From Balneolaceae bacterium (GTDB taxonomy: Bacteria; Bacteroidota; Rhodothermia; Balneolales; Balneolaceae): a stretch of 24,267 bases of DNA. A program made the position numbers and the translations under genes. The number at the start of each line of letters is the position of its first letter. Positions within the stretch are counted from its first letter, which is position 1. Positions 14,744 through 22,605 of this stretch are shown in pieces. Under the pieces are notes generated by a model. That model saw only the letters and a list, made by a program, of their open reading frames with translations, was not told the origin of the DNA and did no database searches. The stretch spans positions 1 through 24,267 of the forward strand of contig SLGA01000139.1 of NCBI GenBank assembly GCA_007123985.1. Reading direction: 5' to 3'.

Positions 14744-15865
14744 ATGAGCGATCTGCAGAAAATAAATAAAGACGATTCCGAAAAAGATGTAAACCCTTTT
14801 GCCCGCTTAGGCTCCATTCTTTCTGCATATCTAGAATTTGATGAAGATGAGAAAAAAAAGAGTTCTGCGTTAAAACCTGCTCAAAAACCAAAAGCTCCGG
14901 CCATACTTCGATATCTAAAACCAGTACCCTGGCTGCTGATTGGTATTTTTATCTTCTCTTTTTTCTGGGACTTTCCCGGTTATACTTCATCTCTTTTCGG
15001 ATATCCGCTATTTTTCGAAGGATTGCTGAGAATTATTTCTGTAAGTGGCATGATTGGTTTTCTTACAAACTGGATCGCCATAACGATGCTCTTCAGGCCG
15101 CTTAATAAACGGCCTCTGTTGGGTCAGGGATTGGTTCCGGCTCACAAAGAGAGAATTGCATACAGACTTGCAACAGCTGTTTCTGACGATCTGATTAACC
15201 CTGAACTCATCAAGAAAAAAATTGGCGAATCAAAGGCAATAAGCCGTTATCGAAAGATGGCCATCCGTCATGTTGAAAAAGTAACTTCAAAAAAAGAGTT
15301 CCGGGAAGATTTGAAGGCCTGGCTGATCGATTACATAAAAATAATGATCGAAAATCCCGATTTCAGAAAAAAAGTAAGCAGCCATCTGCTCGATGAGCTG
15401 GATGATGCACTTCAGGATAAAATACTGGAACGTGCTGCCTTGAAAACCTACACCTACTTCAGAGGCCAATCGCTGCAGGAGTTCATTGAGGAGTTGCTTG
15501 AAAAAGTACCTGTATCCGCCGAAAAAAATATCGGTTTTGTGGAAGATTATCTCGATGAATTACCCAAAACTATCCATTCAAACAGTGAGAAAATTGATGA
15601 ACTCATTACACTCGCCCTGTTCAAATTGATCAATCAGTTAAATGTTCAGCATCTTGTTGAGGAAAATCTGAGAAAATATGATGAACAAAAACTCGAATCG
15701 ATGATTCGCAACGCCACCAACGAGCAGCTGAAAACCATTCAATACCTTGGTGCTGTTCTGGGTACCATCGGTGGATTTGTTATTTGGGAGCCACTGCTGA
15801 GCCTGTTTCTGCTCGCCTCGATGTTTGGCATTATTTATTTACTTGATCAGTGGCTTTATCAATAA
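14744..15865 (+). CDS. DUF445 family membrane protein (YheB-like)
   Basis: A 373-aa protein. A polar N-terminal tail (1-52) precedes hydrophobic segments at about 60-80 and 88-112. The DUF445 hallmark GFLTNWIAITMLFRPLNKRP (103-122) with LLGQGLVPAHKERIA comes next. A long charged, mainly helical middle (about 140-335) follows, and the end is TIQYLGAVLGTIGGFV plus a final membrane segment (about 350-368). The family is associated with the inner membrane in Gram-negatives and the spore or cell membrane in Bacillus; no biochemical activity is established. It follows the topoisomerase-like gene by 35 bp with no terminator between them, so it is probably the last gene of the ybeY cassette. Confidence 0.88.
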   Translation: MSDLQKINKDDSEKDVNPFARLGSILSAYLEFDEDEKKKSSALKPAQKPKAPAILRYLKPVPWLLIGIFIFSFFWDFPGYTSSLFGYPLFFEGLLRIISVSGMIGFLTNWIAITMLFRPLNKRPLLGQGLVPAHKERIAYRLATAVSDDLINPELIKKKIGESKAISRYRKMAIRHVEKVTSKKEFREDLKAWLIDYIKIMIENPDFRKKVSSHLLDELDDALQDKILERAALKTYTYFRGQSLQEFIEELLEKVPVSAEKNIGFVEDYLDELPKTIHSNSEKIDELITLALFKLINQLNVQHLVEENLRKYDEQKLESMIRNATNEQLKTIQYLGAVLGTIGGFVIWEPLLSLFLLASMFGIIYLLDQWLYQ

Positions 15866-15895
15866 AAAAAGGGTACAAACAATCTGCCTGTACCC
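15864..15895 (-). terminator. Rho-independent terminator of the cyclophilin gene
   Basis: On the minus strand a 7-bp perfect stem GGGTACA/TGTACCC (15889-15895 and 15871-15877, 11-nt loop) is followed directly by seven T (15870-15864). It lies about 30 nt after the cyclophilin stop. The T-run overlaps the TAA stop of the convergent DUF445 gene. On the plus strand the hairpin has no T-run after it, so it mainly serves the cyclophilin gene. Confidence 0.8.
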
Positions 15896-15925
15896 CTCCA
15901 ATTAATGTACTCGTGATTCTAAATG

Positions 15926-16366
15926 TTATTCAGTCTCCGTGATTTCGATTTTTTCGATCTTATCGCCTTGCCGTATGTCATCAATTACGTCGAGGCCGTT
16001 CACAACTTTTCCGAAAACGGTATGATTGCGATCGAGATGGGCCGTATTTTTTCGGCTGTGGCAGATAAAAAACTGTGATCCACCGGTGTTTCTTCCTGCA
16101 TGCGCCATAGAGAGAACACCTCTGTCGTGGTATTGATTTTCGCCGTCGAGCTCGCAATCAATTTTGTATCCGGGCCCGCCGGTACCATCCCCTTTCGGGC
16201 ACCCGCCCTGTATTACAAAGTCGGGAATTACACGATGAAACGTGAGGCCATCATAAAAACCTTTTTTTGAAAGATTTATGAAGTTTTCTACAGTTCCTGG
16301 GGCATCTTCAGTGAAAAACTCCACTTCCATGTCCCCTTTTTCTGTTTTGATTGTTGCTTTCGTCAT
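15926..16366 (-). CDS. Peptidyl-prolyl cis-trans isomerase, cyclophilin type
   Basis: A 146-aa single-domain cyclophilin without signal peptide or membrane helix, so cytoplasmic. The catalytic Arg45 lies in FHRVIPDFVIQGG (43-55), followed by GTGGPGYKIDCE, MAHAGRNTGGSQFFI (87-101) and HLDRNHTVFGKVVNG (110-124). The last carries His at the cyclosporin-contact Trp position, as in many bacterial cyclophilins. It catalyses Xaa-Pro isomerisation during protein folding. It is a stand-alone gene, closed by a strong terminator at its 3' end and separated from the divergent PBP1A gene by 192 bp. Confidence 0.95.
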   Translation of the reverse strand: MTKATIKTEKGDMEVEFFTEDAPGTVENFINLSKKGFYDGLTFHRVIPDFVIQGGCPKGDGTGGPGYKIDCELDGENQYHDRGVLSMAHAGRNTGGSQFFICHSRKNTAHLDRNHTVFGKVVNGLDVIDDIRQGDKIEKIEITETE

Positions 16367-16558
16367 AAAATTAGATTGAGTTTAAATGCCTTTTTGTGGC
16401 GATAAGATAGCAGTAGTTTCAGCAACTTTCCCGACAAAAATAGTTTGACCGGCAGCACTGATACATCTCAATTATTTCTGTAAATATCACCATATTACAA
16501 GCGGAACATGAGAATGAATCGTTGGTATATATGATGATCGAAGAAATTCAAATTAACT

Positions 16559-18874
16559 ATGAGCAAGAAAAAGGTACAAATCAAAAAACAACGGTTTCTC
16601 AAGGCTTTAATCGGGATTTTTACAACAGTCATTTTTACCGGTGTAATCTTTCTTCTCTTAATCCGGAATGGCTTCTTCGGGCCGGTTCCAGACAAAGCCG
16701 AGCTCTCAGAGATTAGAAATCAGCAGGCGTCTCAGATCTATTCAGCTGATGACAGGCTGATAGGTACATACTATTTACAGAACCGAGCCGAAGTAAATCT
16801 TGAGTCTGTAAATCCCATTGTAATTGATGCCCTGCTGGCCATCGAAGATGTACGATTCTACAGCCACAACGGTATAGACAACCGCGCGCTCGCCCGGGTA
16901 CTTGTACGATCTCTTCTGCTCAGGCAAAATGCGGGGGGCGGCAGCACCATTACCCAACAGCTTGCAAAAAACCTGTTTCCCCGGGGAAATGGAGGTTTTT
17001 TTTACCTGTCAGCCGATAAATTTAGAGAGATGATTATAGCCCGCAGGCTTGAATCGATGTATTCTAAAGATGAAATTCTCGAGCTATATCTTAACACAGT
17101 CTCATTCGGGGAGGATGTGTACGGTATCAGCATGGCATCAAATCGTTTTTTTAATAAAACTCCGGCTGAACTCTCCATACACGAAGCTGCCACGCTAACC
17201 GGAATGCTCCGTGCTACATCGTGGTACAACCCCCGAAGAAATCCCGAAAGTGCTATTCAGCGCAGAAATTTGGTAATCAGCCAGATGCAACGGTACGAAT
17301 TTATTACCGCTGAAGAGGCTGAACTGGCACGAAGAATGCCCATTTCCACCAATTACAATCGCCTTACTGACAGCGAAGGCCCTGCCCCTTACTTTCGGGA
17401 ACATCTTCGGCAGGAAGTTTCCCGTATTCTCCGAACCCGACCCTCACTTGACGGCAAAACCTACAATCTCTATTCCGACGGGCTGGTTATCCACACCACG
17501 CTAGATACCCGTGTGCAACGTGCAGCTGAGGCTGCAGTTGAAACACAAATGAAATCTTTACAGGCATCTTTTAACCGTCAGATCAATCGTGAACCCATTT
17601 TTTCTGATCGTGATGACCCGTTTATACTTCGAATATGGAGAAATTCAGATGAGTTTAAGCACCTCAAAGAACAGGGATATTCCGATGAAGAGCTGGAAGA
17701 ACATCTCTTTAAACCCGTACCAACGCAAGTATATACCTGGAATGGTTACGAAGACCGTACAATGTCCCCTTACGAATCGATTGTTCATTATCAATCTTTT
17801 CTCAATACCGGCTTTCTTGCGATGCATCCCGAAACAGGTGATGTATTGGCATGGGTTGGCGGAGTAAACCACGATCATTTTAAATATGATCATATTAAAG
17901 CAAAACGGCAGCCTGGCTCTTCTTTCAAGCCAATTGTATACACTGCTGCGCTTGAATCGGGCATTGAACCGTGCGATTATCGCAGAAACGTACTGAATAT
18001 CTATTCCGATTATGATGACTGGACTCCGCGAAACGTTCGGGATGAATATGGCGGCAGATATTCTGTGCAGGCAGCACTCGCACAATCAATAAATACCATC
18101 GCCGTAGAACTTGCTTTGGAAACCGGACTGACCAACGTTCAGCAAACCGCATTAAAAATGGGTATTGAATCTCGTATTCCCCGTGAACCCTCCATCGCTT
18201 TGGGTACCGCAGAAGTTTCACTGCTCGAACTTACCGCATCCTACTCAACGTTTTTAAATAACGGAAAACCGGCAGAACCCCGTATTATTACAGCCATCTA
18301 TAATGCTGATGGCGAACTTATCTACGATTTTAGCCGTGATGAACACTCCGGACCGGAGCAGGCAATTTCTGATGAAACAGCCGCTATTATGGTTCATATG
18401 CTTTCACAGGCCATTGATAATGGTACCGGCCAATCTCTGCGCCATCAGTTTGGGGTTACTCATGCTCTTGCCGGTAAAACGGGAACTACTCAGAACTTTT
18501 CCGATGGCTGGTTTATCGGGATGACACCCGATCTCGTCTTTGGCAGTTGGGTTGGAGGCTCTTCCCCTCGTGTCCGTTTCAATAATAATCTTGGTTTTGC
18601 TTCTCAAACCGCATTACCCATCGCCGGGCATTTCCTCAATAATTTGGGTAACCTATCCGATATTCCTGCTCAGAGAAACTTTTTTTACCCGCATCAAACT
18701 GAAACACTCGTTCGGCTAACCTGTTCAGATGAAGAAGATGACAGGTTCAGAGACCGCCTCAGAGACTTTTTATCCGGTAGGGATCGCGAAACACCGCGTG
18801 TTGTGGAAACTGAAGAAGAGGACAGATCGGTAATACGAAGAATTCGGAATATCTTCTCACGAGATCGAAACTAA
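16559..18874 (+). CDS. Class A penicillin-binding protein (transglycosylase/transpeptidase, PBP1A family)
   Basis: A 771-aa bifunctional murein synthase. There is a short basic cytoplasmic tail and one membrane anchor (about 15-37). The GT51 glycosyltransferase domain (about 60-235) has EDVRFYSHNGID (catalytic Glu96), GGSTITQQLAKN (127-138) and the E-x-Y-L-N-T and FG-x-x-x-YGI elements. The transpeptidase domain (about 415-700) has the nucleophile box S454-S-F-K457, SIN (510-512) and KTGTT (640-644). It polymerises lipid II and cross-links stem peptides in the periplasm. After the last motif there is a highly charged, Arg/Glu/Asp-rich tail (about 720-771), likely disordered. An insert of about 90 residues (328-415) separates the two halves. 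Expressed alone; the CIA30 gene follows 48 bp later. Confidence 0.95.
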   Translation: MSKKKVQIKKQRFLKALIGIFTTVIFTGVIFLLLIRNGFFGPVPDKAELSEIRNQQASQIYSADDRLIGTYYLQNRAEVNLESVNPIVIDALLAIEDVRFYSHNGIDNRALARVLVRSLLLRQNAGGGSTITQQLAKNLFPRGNGGFFYLSADKFREMIIARRLESMYSKDEILELYLNTVSFGEDVYGISMASNRFFNKTPAELSIHEAATLTGMLRATSWYNPRRNPESAIQRRNLVISQMQRYEFITAEEAELARRMPISTNYNRLTDSEGPAPYFREHLRQEVSRILRTRPSLDGKTYNLYSDGLVIHTTLDTRVQRAAEAAVETQMKSLQASFNRQINREPIFSDRDDPFILRIWRNSDEFKHLKEQGYSDEELEEHLFKPVPTQVYTWNGYEDRTMSPYESIVHYQSFLNTGFLAMHPETGDVLAWVGGVNHDHFKYDHIKAKRQPGSSFKPIVYTAALESGIEPCDYRRNVLNIYSDYDDWTPRNVRDEYGGRYSVQAALAQSINTIAVELALETGLTNVQQTALKMGIESRIPREPSIALGTAEVSLLELTASYSTFLNNGKPAEPRIITAIYNADGELIYDFSRDEHSGPEQAISDETAAIMVHMLSQAIDNGTGQSLRHQFGVTHALAGKTGTTQNFSDGWFIGMTPDLVFGSWVGGSSPRVRFNNNLGFASQTALPIAGHFLNNLGNLSDIPAQRNFFYPHQTETLVRLTCSDEEDDRFRDRLRDFLSGRDRETPRVVETEEEDRSVIRRIRNIFSRDRN

Positions 18875-18922
18875 TCTTCCACATCACAGAAATTTTTCCC
18901 CTCGTTATTCTGTTTTACCGGT

Positions 18923-19435
18923 ATGATAGATAAACAAAACTACCTTATTACAGATTTCAGCAACCTGGCCGATCATAAATGGCAAATTGTAAATGATGGC
19001 GTAATGGGTGGCCTCTCTAAAAGTCATTTTCAAATCCAGGCAAATGGCCATGCTGTTTTTCTGGGAACCGTCTCCTTGCAAAACAATGGAGGATTTGCCT
19101 CCGTAAAAAACTCCCAGTCACTCAATTTGGATGGGTATTCAGCCATTAAAATAGCACACATTGGGGATGGAAAACGCTATAGTTTTCGCTTCAGAACTGC
19201 CGGAGATAATGGGCTGAACAGATGGGTGTACGAATGTCGGTTCAACTCAACAAAAGAGCCACAAACTACTTCATTGCTCCCTTTTTCTGACTTTAAAGCT
19301 GTATTTCGAGGCAACTCATTGGATGATGCCCCTCCACCCGATTTGCAAAATATTAAAGAGTATGGCTTTTTGATTAGTGACACACAGGCAGGTGATTTTC
19401 GGCTTGAAATTGCATCGATTCAAGCGATTGTGTAA
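18923..19435 (+). CDS. CIA30 family protein (complex I intermediate-associated protein 30 domain)
   Basis: A 170-aa protein covering one CIA30 beta-sandwich domain: DFSNLADHKWQIVNDGVMGG (11-30) with LSKS and FLGTVSLQNNGGFASVK (46-62), then a RYSFRFRT strand and PFSDFKAVFRG later on. In mitochondria the family helps assemble complex I; bacterial members are widespread but functionally uncharacterised, and no complex I genes are near. The fold resembles carbohydrate-binding lectin-like sandwiches, so a sugar-binding role is an alternative. No signal peptide, so cytoplasmic. It follows PBP1A by 48 bp on the same strand and converges on the small gene at 19441. Confidence 0.88.
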   Translation: MIDKQNYLITDFSNLADHKWQIVNDGVMGGLSKSHFQIQANGHAVFLGTVSLQNNGGFASVKNSQSLNLDGYSAIKIAHIGDGKRYSFRFRTAGDNGLNRWVYECRFNSTKEPQTTSLLPFSDFKAVFRGNSLDDAPPPDLQNIKEYGFLISDTQAGDFRLEIASIQAIV

Positions 19436-19440
19436 ACGGT

Positions 19441-19731
19441 TTACTGCGAGAAAAAAAGCTCCTCATCCACCTCTTGTACCATTCGCCAGGTGAGCGTTTG
19501 AGTATCAAAAATCAGGTGGAAGTAGCGATCTGATTGCGTTTTTACCACGAAATGATAGTGAAATGCTTTCCCCACTCTTTCGCGATGTACCTGCCGTATC
19601 TGTGCAATTCTGTGCTTCTCACCCTTTTGCGTCTCAAAACGATAGGGTGTAATGTGGTGCGGAATTTCCGGGTGACGAAAGCTCCGTATAATGTTAAGCA
19701 CATTGATGGGTACGTATTTCTCATTGTCCAT
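19441..19731 (-). CDS. Unrecognised 96-aa protein
   Basis: I cannot place this protein. It is soluble and basic in the first half, with several His/Arg clusters (RHPEIPHH and RQVHRER). A beta-strand series then follows: AFHYHFVVKTQSDRYFHLIF and a terminal TWRMVQEVDEELFF. The strand pattern resembles small DUF-type proteins of Bacteroidota that read 'ryf.l.fd....W'. It starts at an ATG 73 bp after the YedK stop on the same strand and ends 5 bp from the convergent CIA30 stop. A tandem 11-bp repeat lies just upstream. Confidence 0.65.
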   Translation of the reverse strand: MDNEKYVPINVLNIIRSFRHPEIPHHITPYRFETQKGEKHRIAQIRQVHRERVGKAFHYHFVVKTQSDRYFHLIFDTQTLTWRMVQEVDEELFFSQ

Positions 19732-19742
19732 GATGTTAGGTT

Positions 19743-19764
19743 ACACATATATCACACATATATC
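19743..19764. repeat. Tandem duplicate of an 11-bp unit
   Basis: ACACATATATC occurs twice in direct succession (19743-19753 and 19754-19764), just upstream of the 96-aa gene on the minus strand and downstream of the YedK-type gene. It is a short tandem repeat that could vary in copy number; no function is evident. Confidence 0.7.
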
Positions 19765-19804
19765 AAGTACAGCCTGCTCGTTTGGCGGCGATTTTACAAA
19801 ATAA

Positions 19805-20488
19805 TCATGAGAAGAGATCGCGATACGGCTCCATGAGATTTGAGCCGGAATTTCGGGCATTATTTACATCGGTTCCCACGCGGTAAAATGAAATGGAATC
19901 ATCGGGCCAGGGCCGCAGAAGATCCTGAAGTACGCCTGTATCCTGGTTGGCTGATTCCAGCCAGGATTGAATTTCATCAGGTAGAAGTATAGCCGGCATG
20001 CGGTTGTGAAGCTCATGAATAGTGGAATTGGCTGGAGTGGTAATAATTGTGAAACTGTTAATGCGCTCTCCCTCACTGCTCTGCCAATGCTCATACAGGC
20101 CGGCAAAATGGAGCACGGGATAATCGGGTGAGTAAATGTAATGAGGCACTTTCTCCGATCCGCTTCGCTTCCATTCATAAAATCCGTTGGCAGGCACCAC
20201 ACATCGCTGCGATAAAAACGGTTTACTGAAAGAGCGCTTGCTAAGCAGTGTTTCGGAACGGGCGTTAATCATGGAGTAACCGGTATTGGGATTATCTGCC
20301 CAAAAAGGCACCAAACCCCATCGGTATGGAGTAATCATTCGTTGATCTTCCTCCTGAATTACAACAGGCATATGAATAGACGGGGCTGTATTGTAATTCG
20401 GTTCAAACTGATAGAAACCATCGGGAATAGCGCTGTAGGTTTTTTTTAGCTCTTCGAGTGTTGATTTTAAAACATATCGGCCGCACAT
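19805..20488 (-). CDS. SOS response-associated peptidase family protein (YedK/HMCES type)
   Basis: A 227-aa SRAP-domain protein. After Met removal, Cys2 (MCGRY) becomes the N-terminal nucleophile that links covalently to abasic sites in single-stranded DNA. Also visible are NTAPS (33-37), the RWGLVPFWA strand (56-64), MINARSET (73-80, with the DNA-contacting Arg77), the catalytic Glu105 in NGFYEW, and His161 in HNRMP. These are all the residues of the YedK active site. It protects abasic sites at replication forks and later reverses the crosslink. No SOS-like operator is apparent in the 136-bp divergent gap to the DUF1456 gene. The 96-aa gene follows on the same strand. Confidence 0.95.
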   Translation of the reverse strand: MCGRYVLKSTLEELKKTYSAIPDGFYQFEPNYNTAPSIHMPVVIQEEDQRMITPYRWGLVPFWADNPNTGYSMINARSETLLSKRSFSKPFLSQRCVVPANGFYEWKRSGSEKVPHYIYSPDYPVLHFAGLYEHWQSSEGERINSFTIITTPANSTIHELHNRMPAILLPDEIQSWLESANQDTGVLQDLLRPWPDDSISFYRVGTDVNNARNSGSNLMEPYRDLFS

Positions 20489-20624
20489 AGTAACAGGGAG
20501 TTGATTATGAACTTCAATGTAAGATAACTCAATTTCATGGAATATCTGACCTGCCCCAAAACTGAAACTCAGCTCTTTAGTTGCACATTTCTTACCTTAA
20601 GGCCAAAATCAAATAAGAAGCAAA

Positions 20625-21092
20625 ATGAGAAAAGACGACGTAATTAAAAGCATTCGATTCACCCTAAATGCCGGTGATGGAGAAATAGCAGAAATTTTGA
20701 AACTGGCAGGATACAAACCCACCCGTGAAGAGATTGCTTACATTTTTGAGGAGCCCGAAGAGGGAAAAGATAAAATTGATATCACCCACGAGCTTACGGC
20801 ATATTTTTTGGACGGGCTGATTTTTTATAAGCGCGGAAAAAGTGACAAACATCCACAGCAGCCAATCCAGACACCCATTACCAATAACATGGTAATGAAA
20901 AAGCTACGCGTCGCTTTTCAGCTTCGGGAAGAAGATATCCGGAAAATCATCCAGAAAGCCGGTTTTGAAATTTCGGCTTCTGAGCTGAATGCTCTTTTCA
21001 GAAAGAAAAATCACCGGAACTTCCAGCCAGCAGGCGATCAGGTACTGAGGTACTTTCTGAAAGGCCTGGCCATGACCTATCGCAATACCTGA
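20625..21092 (+). CDS. DUF1456 family protein (YehS-like, two-repeat)
   Basis: A 155-aa soluble protein made of two related helical halves. Residues 2-70 (VIKSIRFTLNAGDGEIAEIL ... LTAYFLDGLIFYKRG) and 88-152 (VMKKLRVAFQLREEDIRKII ... VLRYFLKGLAMTYR) align with each other. This internal duplication is the family's hallmark. Function is unknown; the small helical repeats suggest nucleic-acid or protein binding. The hinge between the halves is a Pro/Gln-rich linker (HPQQPIQTP). It diverges from the YedK-type gene and converges on the DUF1080 gene 32 bp away. Confidence 0.87.
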   Translation: MRKDDVIKSIRFTLNAGDGEIAEILKLAGYKPTREEIAYIFEEPEEGKDKIDITHELTAYFLDGLIFYKRGKSDKHPQQPIQTPITNNMVMKKLRVAFQLREEDIRKIIQKAGFEISASELNALFRKKNHRNFQPAGDQVLRYFLKGLAMTYRNT

Positions 21093-21124
21093 TCATTTTT
21101 TTATGTGTGAACATTAATGGAGTA

Positions 21125-21823
21125 TTAATCGCTTAATTCTGTGATTGGGGTAAGCCGCAGATTTCTGAACTCCATTTCTGCCCCTTCTGCCTGCAGGGCA
21201 ATTTGTCCGCGTGTGGCAGTAGCATCATAGCCATAGTTTACCAAATCACCATTTACCCACACTTTTATTGAGCTCCCGAAGGCTTCAACAACCATATGGT
21301 TCCACTCCCCAACAGGTTTCTCTGAGTCATCCGTTAGATTCAGTATTCGGCGGAGGTCGCCTTCGCGAATTCCCCACTCCTCACGGGGGCCTCTTCGCTC
21401 ATCCATATCGGGCACAGTGATATCTTCAACGATACACCAAAAATCTCCTGCATTCTCGTGCATCATCTGCACCTCTATTGATTGCGGAAACATGTTATAA
21501 AGCGCACGTGGCGTAGAGGCATGGATCAGCACTCCGCCGTTACCGGGTTCGGCAGGAAACCGGTATTCCGTTTCAAAACGGTAATTCTCATAAATTTGAT
21601 CTGTTATAAGATGTCCGCGGGGTTCACCCAGAGTAACAAGCAGACCATCTCTCACAAGAAAAGGTGCTGTAGTATCCGGCACCTGGTCCATAACCGGAAC
21701 ATCCATATGCCAGCCGGATAAATCTACACCGTTAAACAGATTGATAGCAGTATCTTGTGAATCCGCACATCCCCAAAACAGAAGAGTTGCAGCAACAGGG
21801 ATTAATAATTTTTTCATCATCAT
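21125..21823 (-). CDS. DUF1080 (3-keto-disaccharide hydrolase domain) lipoprotein
   Basis: About 232 aa from the first of three tandem ATGs (21823/21820/21817). An in-frame ATG at 21850 would place nine polar residues before the signal peptide, so the inner cluster is preferred. The N-terminus MMMKKLLIPVAATLLFWGC is a lipoprotein-type signal, though its lipobox (FWGC) is not canonical. The DUF1080 lectin-like sandwich begins NLFNGVDLSGWHM and continues with YRFETEYRFPAEPGNGGVLI, IEVQMMHENAGDFW, WNHMVVEAFGSSIKVWVNGD and RGQIALQAEGAEMEFRNLRL, a full-length domain. Related proteins hydrolyse 3-keto-glycosides or bind sugars at the cell surface. It stands alone here, with no sugar oxidoreductase neighbours, so the substrate is open. 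Confidence 0.88.
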   Translation of the reverse strand: MMMKKLLIPVAATLLFWGCADSQDTAINLFNGVDLSGWHMDVPVMDQVPDTTAPFLVRDGLLVTLGEPRGHLITDQIYENYRFETEYRFPAEPGNGGVLIHASTPRALYNMFPQSIEVQMMHENAGDFWCIVEDITVPDMDERRGPREEWGIREGDLRRILNLTDDSEKPVGEWNHMVVEAFGSSIKVWVNGDLVNYGYDATATRGQIALQAEGAEMEFRNLRLTPITELSD

Positions 21824-21920
21824 CTTTTTATTTGAATTTTTATCCTGCATTCAAATTAAACCCGCATTTCAGAACATCCAATACTCATTCATAAAAATTA
21901 TATGGTCGTTTAATCCTGCA

Positions 21921-21942
21921 TTTTAGTACTATTCTACTAAAA
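21921..21942. promoter_or_regulatory. Perfect 8-bp inverted repeat upstream of the B3/B4-domain gene
   Basis: TTTTAGTA (21921-21928) - CTATTC - TACTAAAA (21935-21942) with a 6-nt spacer, 25 bp before the start codon. A GGAG ribosome-binding site (21953-21956) follows. It could be an operator or a leader hairpin for the B3/B4-GNAT-xseA group. Confidence 0.45.
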
Positions 21943-21967
21943 ATAATCAACCGGAGAAATCTTTCTT

Positions 21968-22594
21968 ATGGCTGTAGAAAACATTGTTTCTGAAAGAATT
22001 AAAATTGGTACCGTTACGGCAAATATTGAAGCACTGCCGGATAATTATTCACTACTTGAAAAAAAACTGAACTTGATGCTTAGCCAGCGTAAAGAAGAGC
22101 TTTCTGAGCAGGAAAATGCATTCCGAAAAGCGTGCAGAGACATGATGAGAATTGGTAGTTATAAACCAACCGGGCGGGGAAAACCGGCTTCTGAATATCT
22201 TCTTAAGACTGCCTTTGAAGGAAATTTTCCAAGAATTAACACCGTGGTTGATATCAATAACTACATCTCATTGAAATACCTTGTACCCATTTCCTTGTGG
22301 GATACAGACAAAATTCATGCAGATTTCTGGCATTTCAGACCTGGCCATAAAGAGGAACAGTTTATTTTCAATACTTCCGGGCAGACCATTAAGCTTCATG
22401 ATCTGATTACTGGGTTTGCTGTAAAAAACGGGGAAGAAACCCCAATCGTTACACCTATAAAAGATTGTCAGCTCACAAAAACAGATTCCACAACATCCAA
22501 TATTATGGCTGCAGTCTATTATCCGGCACACTGGAGCGACAACCCAAAACTGGAGGACATATTGGATGAGTTTAACGAATTGTTAACCCATTAA
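21968..22594 (+). CDS. Orphan B3/B4 (PheT-type tRNA-editing-like) domain protein
   Basis: A 208-aa protein. Residues about 60-190 form a B3/B4 domain like the editing domain of the phenylalanyl-tRNA synthetase beta chain: MRIGSYKPTGRGKPASEYLL (60-79), FPRINTVVDINNYISLKYLV (87-106) and PISLWDTDKI. In PheT this domain hydrolyses tyrosine mischarged on tRNA-Phe. Stand-alone versions are common but largely uncharacterised; trans-editing is a plausible but unproven role. There is no synthetase catalytic domain and no signal peptide. It has a clear Shine-Dalgarno GGAG, and the GNAT gene begins 11 bp after its stop, so the two are probably co-transcribed. Confidence 0.85.
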   Translation: MAVENIVSERIKIGTVTANIEALPDNYSLLEKKLNLMLSQRKEELSEQENAFRKACRDMMRIGSYKPTGRGKPASEYLLKTAFEGNFPRINTVVDINNYISLKYLVPISLWDTDKIHADFWHFRPGHKEEQFIFNTSGQTIKLHDLITGFAVKNGEETPIVTPIKDCQLTKTDSTTSNIMAAVYYPAHWSDNPKLEDILDEFNELLTH

Positions 22595-22605
22595 ATTTCA
22601 GCCAG

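Noticed and set aside
17645..18085. 146-codon minus-strand frame inside the PBP gene
   Set aside because: Shadow of the transpeptidase domain; no ribosome-binding site or family resemblance.
20489..20624. SOS-type operator upstream of the YedK-like gene
   Set aside because: No symmetric site resembling known LexA boxes or the palindrome at 1529-1546 was found.
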